IMG/VR virus record: IMGVR_UViG_3300034685_000230
Span: 1-64,000 of that record
DNA from: a virus
Strand: one strand, 5' to 3'
DNA: 64,000 bases
Shown: in pieces, positions 15,725-25,501 of the stretch
Numbering within the stretch: the stretch's first letter is position 1
Layout of the letters: each line of letters begins with the position of its first letter
Notes under the pieces: generated by a model
The model's database searches: none
The model's input: only the letters and a program-made list of their open reading frames with translations
What the model was told of the DNA's origin: nothing
Made by a program: the position numbers and the translations under genes

Positions 15725-17542
15725 TCAGTACTTTCCCTTGTAGAATGCTTTGTAAATGTTGCTTAGTGACGATGATTCTTCAGGCTTCTCCTTGCCGTTT
15801 TTAGCATTATTAATTTCTAAATTTTCACCGTACTCTTCGTCTAGTATCTTCTGAATGTCCTCGGGTCTTAGCGAGTTCCAAATGTTAGAGTTAGAGTGCT
15901 CTTGGACAAACTTAATCGACTCTAACTGGTTTCTCCTACTGTCCTCAACACCGACGGTTCGACTTAGTATACTAGCAAAGTTTCTTAGCAGCAGCTGCTT
16001 ACTCTTTGTAAAAGCGTACAGCGCGTGCACCCAGGCAAATATTAAGTCGGTTCTAGGACCGTCGGCTCGACCGTGCTCGTCTACTACAAAGTTTAGAAGC
16101 TGGTGGTGTAACCTCTCCGACTTTATAATCCCGTACTTCTTAACTACACTGTCGCTTCTCCTATTCTGCATGATCATCTCAAACTTTCTCCTAGCGTCAA
16201 ACTTGTCCTCCTCCGCTGATATGATTGAGTCCACGGCCTCCGTGTACTTGTCGATTATGATGTTGTACATGTTGGCTAGAAGGATGTCCCTAGACACGCC
16301 GGTAACGTCCGTTCCTATAGACGAGCGGTACAAGTCCCTACCGTAGTCGTAACCCGCTGTTAGCTCATTTTTCGACTTATCCCTAAACAAGTTCACGCCT
16401 ATACCGTTGTTAGTCTTGTTAAGTATCTTGTCTATTAGTATCTTACCCACGGCGTTTCTCTCTATGTTGACTAGGCAGTTGTTGTACCGCTTAGTCAAGT
16501 CGATAACAACGTCGGCGAACTTGTCCGGAATTATCGTGTTAGAGTCGTACTCAGCGACTTGCTCTAGCGTGCTAGCCTTTACGATCTGAACGGTACTCGA
16601 GTCTTTTCTGTCTCCGTACGCAACGTCTACTCCGGCTACGTAGACTTCACCCGGAACGGGGTTCTCAAAAATCCAGAGGCGGCCGTCGAAATCTGTCATG
16701 ACTGGGTCGACCGTAGCGATGGAGTCTAGAATTTGCCCCGGAACGTAGGTGTTTCCAGACGACACGAACGAGAGCTCCAGCTCGGCAGCTATCGACCTGT
16801 AGTTCCAGTTTAGCTGGCTGCACTGGTCGAGGTACCAGCTCTCGTCGTACTCCGGCACCGCGCTCCAGTGTACCCTGACTGGAACGTACTTGTTGTCCCC
16901 GTTGAGCGCTCCCTCGTACATCTGGTAGTACCACTTACCGGTGCCGGAGATACCGTTGGGGGTTGAGATAATTATGATTCCGTACGGTTTTCCCTTACTT
17001 GACTTAAACGCCCTAGAGATAGTCGGGTACGCGGCCTGGTACACGTCTTCCACTCTCTCTATGAAGGCAGCTTCGTCGATGACTAGTAAGTTAATAGACT
17101 CACCCAGAGAAGCGCTTCGAGTAGCCGGGAGGGCTGTTACCTTTGACCCGTTGGAGAATACTAGGGACTGCTTGTTGTCTGTTTCAAGCTTAAGCTTCCA
17201 AGAACTGTTTGGGAGTAGCTCATACATCTTTCTTATCTTTGAGAGAAAGGAAGCCGCGTTGCGCTGACCAGCGGATATGATGAGTATGTTGTAGTTTGAG
17301 TAGTGTAGCAGGCTCCACAAGCATATTGCCTGTACCAGTGTTGACATGCCTATCTGCCTAGACTTAAGCGTTATGATAAAGTGTTTAGCTAGAAACAGCT
17401 TGACTATCTTCTTCTGAAAGTCGTACATGTTAAACGGTATCAAGCCGTGGGCCGGGTGCTGGATCTTAACGTTGCTCTCCATCCACTGAATGGGGTCTCT
17501 TCTGTTCTTTATTAAACTCTCTAGCAGTTCTTCCGTATTCAT
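15725..17542 (-). CDS. 17: Large terminase subunit (gp17-like)
   Basis: 605 residues, near T4 gp17 (610). It pumps DNA into the prohead and cuts it. The N-terminal ATPase has FITLKSRQIGMSTL (Walker A-like, about 60), INLLVIDEAAF (Walker B and catalytic Glu, about 150) and IISTPNG (motif III, about 193). The C-terminal RNase H-fold nuclease has VYVAGVDVAYGDRKDSS (first Asp, about 313) and later NIERNAVG and DLIFAWVHA, supplying further acidic residues. ATG follows GGGTG. It is the first gene of the minus-strand late operon, divergent from the sigma-factor gene. Confidence 0.93.
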   Translation of the reverse strand: MNTEELLESLIKNRRDPIQWMESNVKIQHPAHGLIPFNMYDFQKKIVKLFLAKHFIITLKSRQIGMSTLVQAICLWSLLHYSNYNILIISAGQRNAASFLSKIRKMYELLPNSSWKLKLETDNKQSLVFSNGSKVTALPATRSASLGESINLLVIDEAAFIERVEDVYQAAYPTISRAFKSSKGKPYGIIIISTPNGISGTGKWYYQMYEGALNGDNKYVPVRVHWSAVPEYDESWYLDQCSQLNWNYRSIAAELELSFVSSGNTYVPGQILDSIATVDPVMTDFDGRLWIFENPVPGEVYVAGVDVAYGDRKDSSTVQIVKASTLEQVAEYDSNTIIPDKFADVVIDLTKRYNNCLVNIERNAVGKILIDKILNKTNNGIGVNLFRDKSKNELTAGYDYGRDLYRSSIGTDVTGVSRDILLANMYNIIIDKYTEAVDSIISAEEDKFDARRKFEMIMQNRRSDSVVKKYGIIKSERLHHQLLNFVVDEHGRADGPRTDLIFAWVHALYAFTKSKQLLLRNFASILSRTVGVEDSRRNQLESIKFVQEHSNSNIWNSLRPEDIQKILDEEYGENLEINNAKNGKEKPEESSSLSNIYKAFYKGKY

Positions 17543-17658
17543 CTAAACACCCATTTTTAATAATATTTACTACGTAGCAAATGTATTTAAGTTTAACTTG
17601 TATGGATAAGTTAAATTTAATAAAAAGCCCGCATAGTATTAATTTCACAATTAGTGTA

Positions 17659-17675
17659 TAATTCTAAAATTAAAC
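17659..17675 (+). promoter_or_regulatory. Candidate late-promoter box before the sigma-factor gene
   Basis: TAATTCTAAAATTAAAC, identical over 17 bases to the box before the homing endonuclease at 50306. It ends 24 bases before the sigma-factor start. A TATAAT (17657-17662) overlaps its left end, so host polymerase may also use this site. Confidence 0.4.
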
Positions 17676-17699
17676 CTAAGGTGGTAGTGTCATAACAAA

Positions 17700-19022
17700 A
17701 TGAGAGGCATGATAGACAAATCAGCCTTTAACTGGAACTTTAGGGAAGACGACTGGCTAGTGGACTTAGTCCTTAACAACCAGCGGCTAAGGCAGAAGAT
17801 ATTTACCTTAAAGAACTACTCGTCGCTTAGGATTAACGAGATAGTGTATGAGATATACAACATAGTTAAAAACTACAGGCAGGGTTTAGAAATAGAGTCA
17901 GAGTCTTTCCTAAAGAAAAAGCAGTTTCTAGTACTGGCCGAGAAGAGTGAAGACAGCGATAGGATACAGCTGACTCTAGAAGACGAGTACAAGCTAAAGG
18001 ACTTAATCGAACAGTACAAGATATACGAGTTGATCGGTTGGTTTCACTTGGGTAAAAACTCAAAGGTGTTTAAAATTTGCACGCTAAAGAAGCAGGAGAT
18101 ACTCGAAAAGATATACCCTATAGTCGACCTAAGTATTCGAAAGGTTATTGGGTCAAAGGTTATAAACCCGAAGAGCCCGGAGTTTGAGGAAGCCGTTAAC
18201 AACGCGTGGCTGGCTATCATTAAGTACCTACCGAAGATTGACACGTCAAAAGTGATGTTTAGTATATTCGTTGGGGTTGGCCACCGCTCCGCTATATACT
18301 ACAACATTACAAACTTGAGGGAAAAGTACAGCACTGTAAAGATAAATGACCTTAAGTCAGTAAGTGACGATGACGACGGCGTGGAAGAAGACTTGTTTAT
18401 AAGTACGGTTGTTGGTAACAGCGTAGAGAGTAACTACGATGCTGTTAGTGTCGAGAACGACGTTATCGATAGAATCGACTCAGGTAGTGTAGGGGAAGAG
18501 TTTTACTTAGAGTCGGTAGACAGCATGACGGAGGAAGCCGAGAGAGTCATTGAATCGTTGGAAAGAGACAATAAAGCAAATTACCTACAGCAGAACGTGC
18601 TAGCACACTCGTTTAACATACTGTCGGGTAAGGTAAAGAAGCTGTGCTTTGAAAAAATCTTTGCTGAGTTTTTTAGCGACTTGATAAACTCTAAAGTGTC
18701 GGAGAGAATCTTAATAAAACACTCCCCAACCCTGATTGAGATAATGAACCTTACGACGATTGACCCGGACTTAGTGGATGACGAAGAAGCCAACAACAGC
18801 GTGTACAAGCTGTTTAGGGATTGGATCAAGGAAAAGATAGAAGACAAGCTGTACAAGTACAACATTAGGCTAACGGATGACATGGATGAGTTTAAAAAGC
18901 AGCAGCTCTTAGAGATAGTTAAGAGAGAGAACAACATGATTAAGTATATGAAGGAAAACAAGAGGGACTTTATAAAGAAGTTACTCGAGTTTCGAAACTC
19001 TTGCATTAACTTCAAGACGTAA
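17700..19022 (+). CDS. 55: Phage sigma factor (gp55-like), probably for late transcription
   Basis: 440 residues. Residues about 145-210 carry a sigma region 2 pattern. LEKIYPIVDLSIRKVIGSK leads into a helix, then EEAVNNAWLAIIKYLPKID and VMFSIFVGVGHRSAIYYNI, comparable to 'DllQegxlgLlxAixkFD' and 'FstYaxxxIrxaI' of sigma-70 proteins. T4 gp55 keeps only this region and directs late transcription with the sliding clamp. This protein is much longer (gp55 is 185), with a helical N-terminal part and a long acidic middle. It opens the plus-strand late operon, divergent from terminase. The ATG at 17700 has AAGGTGG 17 bases upstream; a second ATG at 17709 is possible. Confidence 0.6.
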   Translation: MRGMIDKSAFNWNFREDDWLVDLVLNNQRLRQKIFTLKNYSSLRINEIVYEIYNIVKNYRQGLEIESESFLKKKQFLVLAEKSEDSDRIQLTLEDEYKLKDLIEQYKIYELIGWFHLGKNSKVFKICTLKKQEILEKIYPIVDLSIRKVIGSKVINPKSPEFEEAVNNAWLAIIKYLPKIDTSKVMFSIFVGVGHRSAIYYNITNLREKYSTVKINDLKSVSDDDDGVEEDLFISTVVGNSVESNYDAVSVENDVIDRIDSGSVGEEFYLESVDSMTEEAERVIESLERDNKANYLQQNVLAHSFNILSGKVKKLCFEKIFAEFFSDLINSKVSERILIKHSPTLIEIMNLTTIDPDLVDDEEANNSVYKLFRDWIKEKIEDKLYKYNIRLTDDMDEFKKQQLLEIVKRENNMIKYMKENKRDFIKKLLEFRNSCINFKT

Positions 19023-19036
19023 AGGAGACACTCAAG

Positions 19037-19834
19037 TTGCCGTCGGTTTTAAGACACGAAAGAGAAAATCAGTTTTCCAAGCTAGTGCTCTCCATTCTAA
19101 ATGACAGCTACGGTGGGAACGTACTCAAGTACAAAGACGCTGAGAGAGACGCTCGCGACTTTACGCAATTGAGTAAGAAACTACGGAGAGCGTCAGCTCT
19201 CGGGTTAGACTTAAGCAAGGTTAAGAGTCCGTACCTTAAGTACACGCACGTAGATCTTAAGAACTCCGCGGTGTCGGTAGTCTTAACGGAGTGTCCCGAA
19301 GTACTACTAGGGTACAACATCGACTACCTAAAGTCTAAGAGATTTTTCCCGTTTGGTTTAGACTCTCTGTTTCAGAGGAGTAAGTCTAAAGACCTATACA
19401 AGATAAGAGACAACAGAGATAAAGAACAAGAAGCTAAGTACGTGTTTAACTGGGTGAGAGACAGAGTACTAAACAACTACTTCTCCATCAGCAACATCCA
19501 GGTTGACAGAAAGTTGGGGAGAGTTGAGTTCAGCTCAAACTTTAGGGACCAAAACTACGGTATGACTATCCAGAACATAGTAGCAAAGATACCTGACGAT
19601 AAGAATTTGAATATATCGGGGCTTAAGGGAACTGCGTTAGAACTAAGTAGAGACTACGACACGCTGTTCCTATACTTCTCCATGCTGGGATTTACAGAAA
19701 TATTTGCAAAGTGCTCTTGCCCGGAGTACGTGAGAAAGCACTCACGCAAGTACGGTATATCAAACTACTTTTGCTCGCACCTACTGTACTCGATAATGCA
19801 GTTTCCGTACTACCTAATGTACGCTCTACAGTGA
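19037..19834 (+). CDS. SWIM-type zinc-finger protein 1
   Basis: 265 residues, TTG start 9 bases after AAAGGAG. The C-terminus has a SWIM zinc finger: CSCPEY, then a 14-residue gap, then FCSHLL (C-x-C...C-x-H). The N-terminal 150 residues are basic and helical, with FSSNFRDQNYGMTIQNIV strands before the finger. SWIM fingers bind nucleic acid or protein, and related proteins occur in structural operons of large phages. The next gene has the same kind of finger; the two are probably paralogues or partners. Confidence 0.6.
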   Translation: MPSVLRHERENQFSKLVLSILNDSYGGNVLKYKDAERDARDFTQLSKKLRRASALGLDLSKVKSPYLKYTHVDLKNSAVSVVLTECPEVLLGYNIDYLKSKRFFPFGLDSLFQRSKSKDLYKIRDNRDKEQEAKYVFNWVRDRVLNNYFSISNIQVDRKLGRVEFSSNFRDQNYGMTIQNIVAKIPDDKNLNISGLKGTALELSRDYDTLFLYFSMLGFTEIFAKCSCPEYVRKHSRKYGISNYFCSHLLYSIMQFPYYLMYALQ

Positions 19835-19852
19835 GTAGGGAGACACCTTAAG

Positions 19853-20776
19853 ATGAAGAGAGTACTACTCTCCGCTAAGCTAGACTACCTGTTAGACTAC
19901 GCGAAAAAACAGTACAGCGTGAGAAGGGGCCTACGCTTAAACTCGAAAGACTGGGAGTCATTCGTCAGCATAAGGAGTGCCGTATACTACTCCTTTCTAA
20001 TCAACGGTACGGTAAAGTTTACGACTAAGTCAAAGATTTCCGGTAAGACGTACGAGCAGTACGTTAAGCTGGTTAACTTTAAGAGAGTAGAACCGGCGCT
20101 ACTGTTACTCTTTCTAATCGACACACCTGAAGACCAAGTTGTAGAGTTTTTAAACAGCTTTCTACTCAGCGGAGAGGCTAAATTATCGTGTCAGTGTGCA
20201 TCCTATATTTACCACGGAGCTAAATACAACCTAACTAAGCTAAAGTCATGTTACGGCCCGGGTGAGATTAGGCCGCCAGACGTGAGGGACCCTCTTAGAA
20301 AGTTTCTAGTGTGCAAGCACCTGTGGCTAGTCTTAGTCAATTTTGAAAAACATGTTACCGAGTTTGCCAAGGGCTTACTACCCTACTATAAGAGAGCCTT
20401 CGGCTTAGCGTCTCCGACTGGGTTGGAAAGGTTAAAGAAAAACTTAGGTGACAGCGGGTTAAAGAGGGTTGTAGAGGAAGCGGTTAGAAACACCAACGCT
20501 CTCAAGTCTGACCAAGTTAAGCGGCTGTTTGACAAGCTAACGTCCGGTAAGCTTAACGAAGGGATTAATAAGAAGCTAAGCAACACCGACGCGGCCGAGA
20601 GTAGAGAGAATACCCAAAAAGAACAAGATAGTCACGCAACCGAAGAGCATGCTTCTGAAGAAGAAGGTAAACCGGTTCAAAAGGAAGAGTCGCTGAATAA
20701 TAAGAGTAATACAGAAGAAGAAAAAGAAAGCCTTAAGACTACAAAAAGTAAGAGTGAAACCGAGGAGGTACCATGA
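19853..20776 (+). CDS. SWIM-type zinc-finger protein 2 with acidic tail
   Basis: 307 residues. A SWIM-like finger lies near residues 113-160: LSCQCASYIYHG, then a Pro/Arg-rich insert, then LVCKHLWLVL (C-x-C...C-x-H). The 'CxC..yyhGxxYxl..GlCKHl' style is found in proteins encoded near portal genes of several large phages. The C-terminal 90 residues are low-complexity, rich in Glu, Ser and Lys. It sits between its likely paralogue and the small gene before the portal, with a 4-base overlap to the next start. Role unknown; probably head-associated. Confidence 0.6.
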   Translation: MKRVLLSAKLDYLLDYAKKQYSVRRGLRLNSKDWESFVSIRSAVYYSFLINGTVKFTTKSKISGKTYEQYVKLVNFKRVEPALLLLFLIDTPEDQVVEFLNSFLLSGEAKLSCQCASYIYHGAKYNLTKLKSCYGPGEIRPPDVRDPLRKFLVCKHLWLVLVNFEKHVTEFAKGLLPYYKRAFGLASPTGLERLKKNLGDSGLKRVVEEAVRNTNALKSDQVKRLFDKLTSGKLNEGINKKLSNTDAAESRENTQKEQDSHATEEHASEEEGKPVQKEESLNNKSNTEEEKESLKTTKSKSETEEVP

Positions 20777-21282
20777 AACAGTCGCTAGTTAAGATTTTGT
20801 CGGATGACGAGCAGCTAAGTGAGTACATAAGCTCTCTAGAGAGTGAGTTAGAGAACACGGAGTTAGTCGACGCTAAGCTTGACTTAATTCTCGACAACAT
20901 ACTCAGCTTGTACTCTAACTTTACCGACCGCAGGGCCTTGCGCGCGTCGAACATAAGTGCCGTCACGGAAATGCTAAAGTTAAAGGCCGACATACCGATG
21001 AGAAGGATACAGACTAAAAAGATGATTCTCGACATGCTAGCTAAAAAGAGAGAGCTTGAGATAAAGGAAAGGAGTGTTAGCGCTAGTGACCAACTGGTTG
21101 GAACGACGAGTGACTTGCTCAGAGCTATCTTCAACCGCTTAGACCAAAGCAACATTCACCCGATAGTAGACACTAGTGTACTAGAAAGTGAGTGTCTAGA
21201 TATTGTAGACTCTCCTAAAAGCTTGAGTGACTCAAGCTGTGATTCAGAAAGCGAAAACCGTGGGGATGATGCCGTTGCCTAG
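20773..21282 (+). CDS. Hypothetical helical protein before the portal
   Basis: 169 residues, acidic overall, with a helical N-terminus (SEYISSLESELENTELVDAK) and a basic helix around 70-100 (IPMRRIQTKKMILDMLAKKR). The start ATG is 4 bases after GGAGG and overlaps the previous gene. Its 3' end overlaps the portal start. No family is recognised. The position suggests a portal or packaging partner, possibly a small-terminase-like factor (inference). Confidence 0.55.
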   Translation: MKQSLVKILSDDEQLSEYISSLESELENTELVDAKLDLILDNILSLYSNFTDRRALRASNISAVTEMLKLKADIPMRRIQTKKMILDMLAKKRELEIKERSVSASDQLVGTTSDLLRAIFNRLDQSNIHPIVDTSVLESECLDIVDSPKSLSDSSCDSESENRGDDAVA

Positions 21283-23107
21283 AGATAAAGTAGGTTTGTT
21301 CGGTGACATAGGCGACCGCCTGAGTGAGTACATCCAGCAGTACAACAGACTGCGGTACGACAGCTTAATATACGATGATTCCGGTAAGAAGTTAGACATA
21401 TCCAAGCTGATACCGCAGCGGGAGCTGTCTAAGTTACTCCAGACTGTCTCTTCGTCGAACATATTCGGCCAGTCTATGTTTGAAAGGTTCTTTGACTTAC
21501 AGGTGGGGAGGGCTGCAAGGTATACGGAGTACGAGCAGATACTGTACAGGATACCCGAAGCTTCCCAAGCCCTGCAAGTCTACGTTGACAGCATACTGGC
21601 ACCCAACGTTGGGAGCAGGGACAACCAGATGAACTTTAACATATGGGAAGACAACCCTGTAGACGTCAAGGCTAAGACTCTAGCAGAGACGATGTTGAAG
21701 AGAAGCGGTTTCTTCGACATACTCCCGCAGATTATATACACCTCTCTTCTCTACGGAGACTCTATAGTAGAGTTAGACAAGACTGAGTCGGGTATCCGAT
21801 ACGTGCTACACACGCCTAAGAACTGCACGATACTCTTTGACCAGAAGACCGACATTGAGCTGGGTGTCTTGATCCAGCAGGACGTGGAGTCGTCTAAGCT
21901 GCTAGACATGCTCTCCTACGCTTACCCAACGCTAAACGTTGAGGTACCCGACAAGTTTGTGTCGATCGTAAGCAGCGTTCACCGCATAGACGACTACCAA
22001 GAGAAGCACATAGAGCAGCAGATAAAGTCTCTAATCGAAGACTTGTTTAAAGACCACGGGGCAAAGTACAAGTACTTGTCGCCGAGAAGGTACGTTAAGT
22101 TTCCGATATACTACAACAACATGTACTACCCGTACGGAACGTCTCTCTTCGACCCCGTAAGGTCCATCGCTAAGCAGCTGCTGCTAGTCGAAGCCGCCCT
22201 GTCCATCTACCGCGCTACCCGCACCCCGCTGCGGACCTTGTGGACAATCGAGGTCGGCAACACCCCTGAGCCTGAGATTCCGTCGCTAGTCAACGGGATA
22301 ATGGACAGGATAAGGCGACAGAAGGTTATCGACCCTGAGAACGAGGGTACCACGTCCCTAGACTCCATACCCGAGATGATGTCCTTAGAAGAGGATATCT
22401 GGAGCCCGTCGATCGGTGGCGCACCGCTGCTCAGAGCTGAGCCTATTCAGGGCGGTGATATATCACCCTACATTAACGACGCCGAGTACTTTAAGAGAAA
22501 GCTCATCGCAGCGCTGGGTATACCCCCCGCTTACTTAGCCGAGGAGCAGGCCGCGGGAACGAGAGCACTACTGACGCTGGAAGACATTAAGTTTAGTAGG
22601 ACGATAAGAAAGTACCAAACAGATATTAACAACTCCCTCAATGATCTAGTCAACACGTGTTTCCTACTGACGGGTAACTCGGAATTCTACAACAAAGTAA
22701 CGCTGTCTCTGCCGGAACCTAAGACTATCGAAGACAACATCAGGATAGAGAACATCAACAACAGGTTAAACGCGGCGGACTCGTTTATGAACTCATTCCC
22801 CAACATTCCCAAGCTGTGGGTGTTGAAGAACCTAATAGGGTTGACCGACGACGATATTGAGGACATGGTAAAGATGGTAGAGGATCAAAAGAAACTCGTT
22901 ATCTTTAGTGAGCAAGTACCGGGTAAGGAGCAGGGAGAGGGTAGTGTCGGCGGTGGCTTAGGTGGTGGGTTCGGAATGGAAGAAGGACCCGTGGGTATGG
23001 GTGAGAACTTAGGCGGGGAGTACGAAGAGCCCGAGTCGCTCGAGGGTCCGCTCGGAGAGATAGAGTTTGAAGAAGAAGAAACTGAAACTGAGGAGTTACC
23101 AACATAG
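21266..23107 (+). CDS. 20: Portal protein (gp20-like)
   Basis: 613 residues from ATG 21266; a GTG at 21227 or ATG 21269 are alternatives and the ribosome site (GTGGGG) does not settle it. Portal hallmarks are visible: RYTEYEQILYRIPEASQALQ with VYVDSI (about 85-110), YGDSIVELDK, KFPIYYNN, and the region 'IPPAYLAEEQA..TRALLTLEDIKFSRTI' typical of gp20. It forms the dodecameric ring through which DNA enters. The C-terminal 70 residues are Gly- then Glu-rich. It is followed by prohead genes in the T4 order 20, core, 21, 22, 23. Confidence 0.9.
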   Translation: MMPLPRDKVGLFGDIGDRLSEYIQQYNRLRYDSLIYDDSGKKLDISKLIPQRELSKLLQTVSSSNIFGQSMFERFFDLQVGRAARYTEYEQILYRIPEASQALQVYVDSILAPNVGSRDNQMNFNIWEDNPVDVKAKTLAETMLKRSGFFDILPQIIYTSLLYGDSIVELDKTESGIRYVLHTPKNCTILFDQKTDIELGVLIQQDVESSKLLDMLSYAYPTLNVEVPDKFVSIVSSVHRIDDYQEKHIEQQIKSLIEDLFKDHGAKYKYLSPRRYVKFPIYYNNMYYPYGTSLFDPVRSIAKQLLLVEAALSIYRATRTPLRTLWTIEVGNTPEPEIPSLVNGIMDRIRRQKVIDPENEGTTSLDSIPEMMSLEEDIWSPSIGGAPLLRAEPIQGGDISPYINDAEYFKRKLIAALGIPPAYLAEEQAAGTRALLTLEDIKFSRTIRKYQTDINNSLNDLVNTCFLLTGNSEFYNKVTLSLPEPKTIEDNIRIENINNRLNAADSFMNSFPNIPKLWVLKNLIGLTDDDIEDMVKMVEDQKKLVIFSEQVPGKEQGEGSVGGGLGGGFGMEEGPVGMGENLGGEYEEPESLEGPLGEIEFEEEETETEELPT

Positions 23108-23205
23108 TTGTAAGCTACAGTTTGTTGGTAAATAATACTGTGAAAACTGCAGCGCGTTATTAACAAACCGTACCGCTAGAGTGTAGTTAGTTTACGCAAC
23201 AAGTG

Positions 23206-23223
23206 AAAAATAAAATTAAATAC
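23206..23223 (+). promoter_or_regulatory. Candidate late-promoter box before the prohead genes
   Basis: AAAAATAAAATTAAATAC, a looser member of the AAAATTAAA group, 34 bases before the start at 23257, in a 149-base gap between portal and prohead genes. A promoter here would separate portal from core and capsid expression. Confidence 0.3.
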
Positions 23224-23256
23224 ATAAAAGCTAAAGTGTAGGAGGCAAACACTTCT

Positions 23257-24789
23257 ATGGTTAAGAATAGATTAAAAGATGACATTAGGTTTATGCTGTC
23301 CAACTTAGTAAAGAGTTTTGACGATGCGGGGGAAGACTACAACAGCCTGATATCGGAGATCTACGATGAGTTAGACAACCTGTCTCTAGTTGACTTGTGC
23401 GTTACGAGGGAGTACATTAAAGACTCAGTAAGCGCCTTGAATTCCAGCAAGCAGTTTAAGAAACCTAAGAAAAGCATGCTGGCGGCTAGGCTGAAGGTTA
23501 TCTCAGACAACGTTGGCAACTTCTACGTTGTTTCAGAAGACGGCGGGCAGGAAAAGATAGTGTTTCAAACTAGTGATAAGAATAGAGCCGACCAGTTTGT
23601 GCGTGACAACCAAAAGAACGCTGCCGTGGCGGCGGCTCCGGAAGACGAGTTGGAAGGCGACGTTAGCGAAGACATAGCTGAAATTCCCGAGGATGACTTA
23701 CCGAATACTAGAACCGACAAAAACGATACCGACGACGAAGACGAGGACAGCTTAGGCGAGCTAGATGATGAAGAAGAAGAGTTAAACGGTGAAGAGGAAG
23801 ATGAAGTCGATCAAGAAACTCTAGACGAGATTGAAGAGCTAATTGAGAGAGCGGATCACCTGATCGCAGCGATCGACAACTCGATCGACGTTGTCCCGGA
23901 CTTAGACGCGATCACGGATTTAGTAAACATCAAGGTGTCGATTCAGGACAGGGTTGACGAGCTTAACTCGAAAGACCCAGCCGCTCCAGACTTAGACGAG
24001 GCTATGGAAGCACTCCGGAGTGAACTCGAAGAGTACGAGAGTAAAGCGCTGGACATAATCAACAAAAACACACCGAACGGTGAGGAAGATAAAGAAGAGG
24101 AAGAAGAAGCCGAAGATACCGAGCCGGTTGAGGAGAGTACTATCATTAAGGGTGAGGAAGAGCTACCCGACGACGAAACTGACGAGGAAGAGTCTCCTGA
24201 GTCTGAGGAAGACGAGCTCGAACTTGACGAAGAGTTTGACGACAGTGGTGAAGAGTTTGAAGACGTAGAGTTGGACAGTGAGGAAGAGCCGTTCGGCGAA
24301 GACACTGAAGAGTTAAACGAAGAAGAGTTAAGTGAGGATAACATTGACGAGCTTATCGACGACTTACTAAGCAGCGTTGAAGACCTTGAAGAAAAAATAG
24401 AAGACGTAAGAGAAATTGTTGAGGAAAAAAAGCAAGAAAAAGACATAGAAGAGGTTGACTTAGATACTGATAGTAAGGATACTGCTGAGGGTGAAGAAGA
24501 GCTAGGAGAAGAGTTAAGCGAGGAAACACCGGAAGAAGAGAGTGCCGGCGAAGATGAAGAAGACAAGACTCTAGCTAGTTCGGCGTTGACCCCGCCTGGC
24601 TGGGAGTCGCTAGAAGACGGGGAGGTAAAAGACTCGGAGTTAGAGTCCGACACTCCGACTAGCAAGATGGTACCAGAAGACGACGGTGTTGCGGAAGTTG
24701 GTAGGAAGAAGCCTGACAAAAAGCCGTGTGGAGAATTACCCTTAGACGGAGTTAACCCACTCGAGGCTAAGAAAGCGGCTAAAAGATAA
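23257..24789 (+). CDS. Very acidic prohead-core-like protein
   Basis: 510 residues. The first 120 residues look like an ordinary domain (including a KVISDNVGNFYVVSEDGGQ hairpin). From about 125 to 450 the chain is dominated by Glu and Asp with two helical stretches. The last 60 residues contain LTPPGWESLEDGEVKDSE and a basic end. It lies between portal and protease, where T4 has the acidic core proteins gp67 and gp68. A removable internal prohead or scaffold component is the likely role. The Glu-rich region makes a long Ser-rich open frame on the other strand, which is not a gene. Confidence 0.55.
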   Translation: MVKNRLKDDIRFMLSNLVKSFDDAGEDYNSLISEIYDELDNLSLVDLCVTREYIKDSVSALNSSKQFKKPKKSMLAARLKVISDNVGNFYVVSEDGGQEKIVFQTSDKNRADQFVRDNQKNAAVAAAPEDELEGDVSEDIAEIPEDDLPNTRTDKNDTDDEDEDSLGELDDEEEELNGEEEDEVDQETLDEIEELIERADHLIAAIDNSIDVVPDLDAITDLVNIKVSIQDRVDELNSKDPAAPDLDEAMEALRSELEEYESKALDIINKNTPNGEEDKEEEEEAEDTEPVEESTIIKGEEELPDDETDEEESPESEEDELELDEEFDDSGEEFEDVELDSEEEPFGEDTEELNEEELSEDNIDELIDDLLSSVEDLEEKIEDVREIVEEKKQEKDIEEVDLDTDSKDTAEGEEELGEELSEETPEEESAGEDEEDKTLASSALTPPGWESLEDGEVKDSELESDTPTSKMVPEDDGVAEVGRKKPDKKPCGELPLDGVNPLEAKKAAKR

Positions 24790-24801
24790 AGGGTGAGTAC
24801 A

Positions 24802-25479
24802 GTGCAGAAGGATAAGTATCTAATAAGGTCGATCGTCAACCCTCTCTTAGAGTACAAGATAGTCGAGGGCTCCGAGGTTAAGGGGTCTAACAAAGTAGTG
24901 GCTGAGGCAGTGTTTCAGAAGTGCGACGACCCCAACGCTAACGGGCACTCCTTTCCGCGTAGGGTCTTAGCCGCGGCTGTTGACGAGGCGAGGGAGAATA
25001 TAAGAAACAGGCACTTCTTGGGAGAGCTAGACCACCCGGAGAACATAAAGGACGTTAACAGAATTGCCACCGTGTCGCTTAAAAACGTGTCTCACCTCAT
25101 CACTAACTTAGAGATGGATGGAGACTACGTTGTCGGAAAGTTTGAGACGCTAGATACCCCCAACGGTATGATCCTTGCCTCGCTGCTTAAGGACAAGATA
25201 AAGACCGGCGTCTCTATCCGAGCCATCACCGACCAAGATATTAGCTACGGGTCAGACAAGATAAACAGCATCACTGAGTTTACCCTCATCACCTACGACG
25301 CGGTTCACAACCCCGCGTACTCCGACGCGTACGTAAAGTCCATCATGGCGTCGGTCTACAAGCTTGACTCCGACTACAGCGAGAGACGGATAAGCGTTAG
25401 CGAGGGTGAGTTTAAGGCAATGCTGGCTGAAGCTATAACGGCGGCGGTTAAGAGAATATACGCTAACAGTAAGAGATAA
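24802..25479 (+). CDS. 21: Prohead maturation protease (gp21-like, family U9/S80 type)
   Basis: 225 residues from the GTG at 24802, 8 bases after AAAGGG (the GTG at 24793 overlaps that site). T4 gp21 is 212. The herpes-type protease pattern is clear: ANGHSFPRRVL, then FLGELDHPEN with the catalytic His, then KTGVSIRAITD with the catalytic Ser. It cleaves scaffold and capsid proteins before DNA packaging. It lies upstream of the scaffold-like gene and gp23. Confidence 0.88.
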   Translation: MQKDKYLIRSIVNPLLEYKIVEGSEVKGSNKVVAEAVFQKCDDPNANGHSFPRRVLAAAVDEARENIRNRHFLGELDHPENIKDVNRIATVSLKNVSHLITNLEMDGDYVVGKFETLDTPNGMILASLLKDKIKTGVSIRAITDQDISYGSDKINSITEFTLITYDAVHNPAYSDAYVKSIMASVYKLDSDYSERRISVSEGEFKAMLAEAITAAVKRIYANSKR

Positions 25480-25501
25480 CCGTGAACTGAGGTGCTGTGA
25501 G

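Noticed and set aside
15247-15804. Plus-strand open frame of 185 residues opposite terminase and the SAP-like gene
   Set aside because: Ser/Thr/Leu-rich shadow spanning two real genes; no ribosome site.
23943-24893. Long Ser-rich open frame (316 residues) on the minus strand
   Set aside because: It is the mirror of the Glu/Asp-rich codons of the prohead-core-like gene; low complexity, no ribosome site, opposite to an intact operon.
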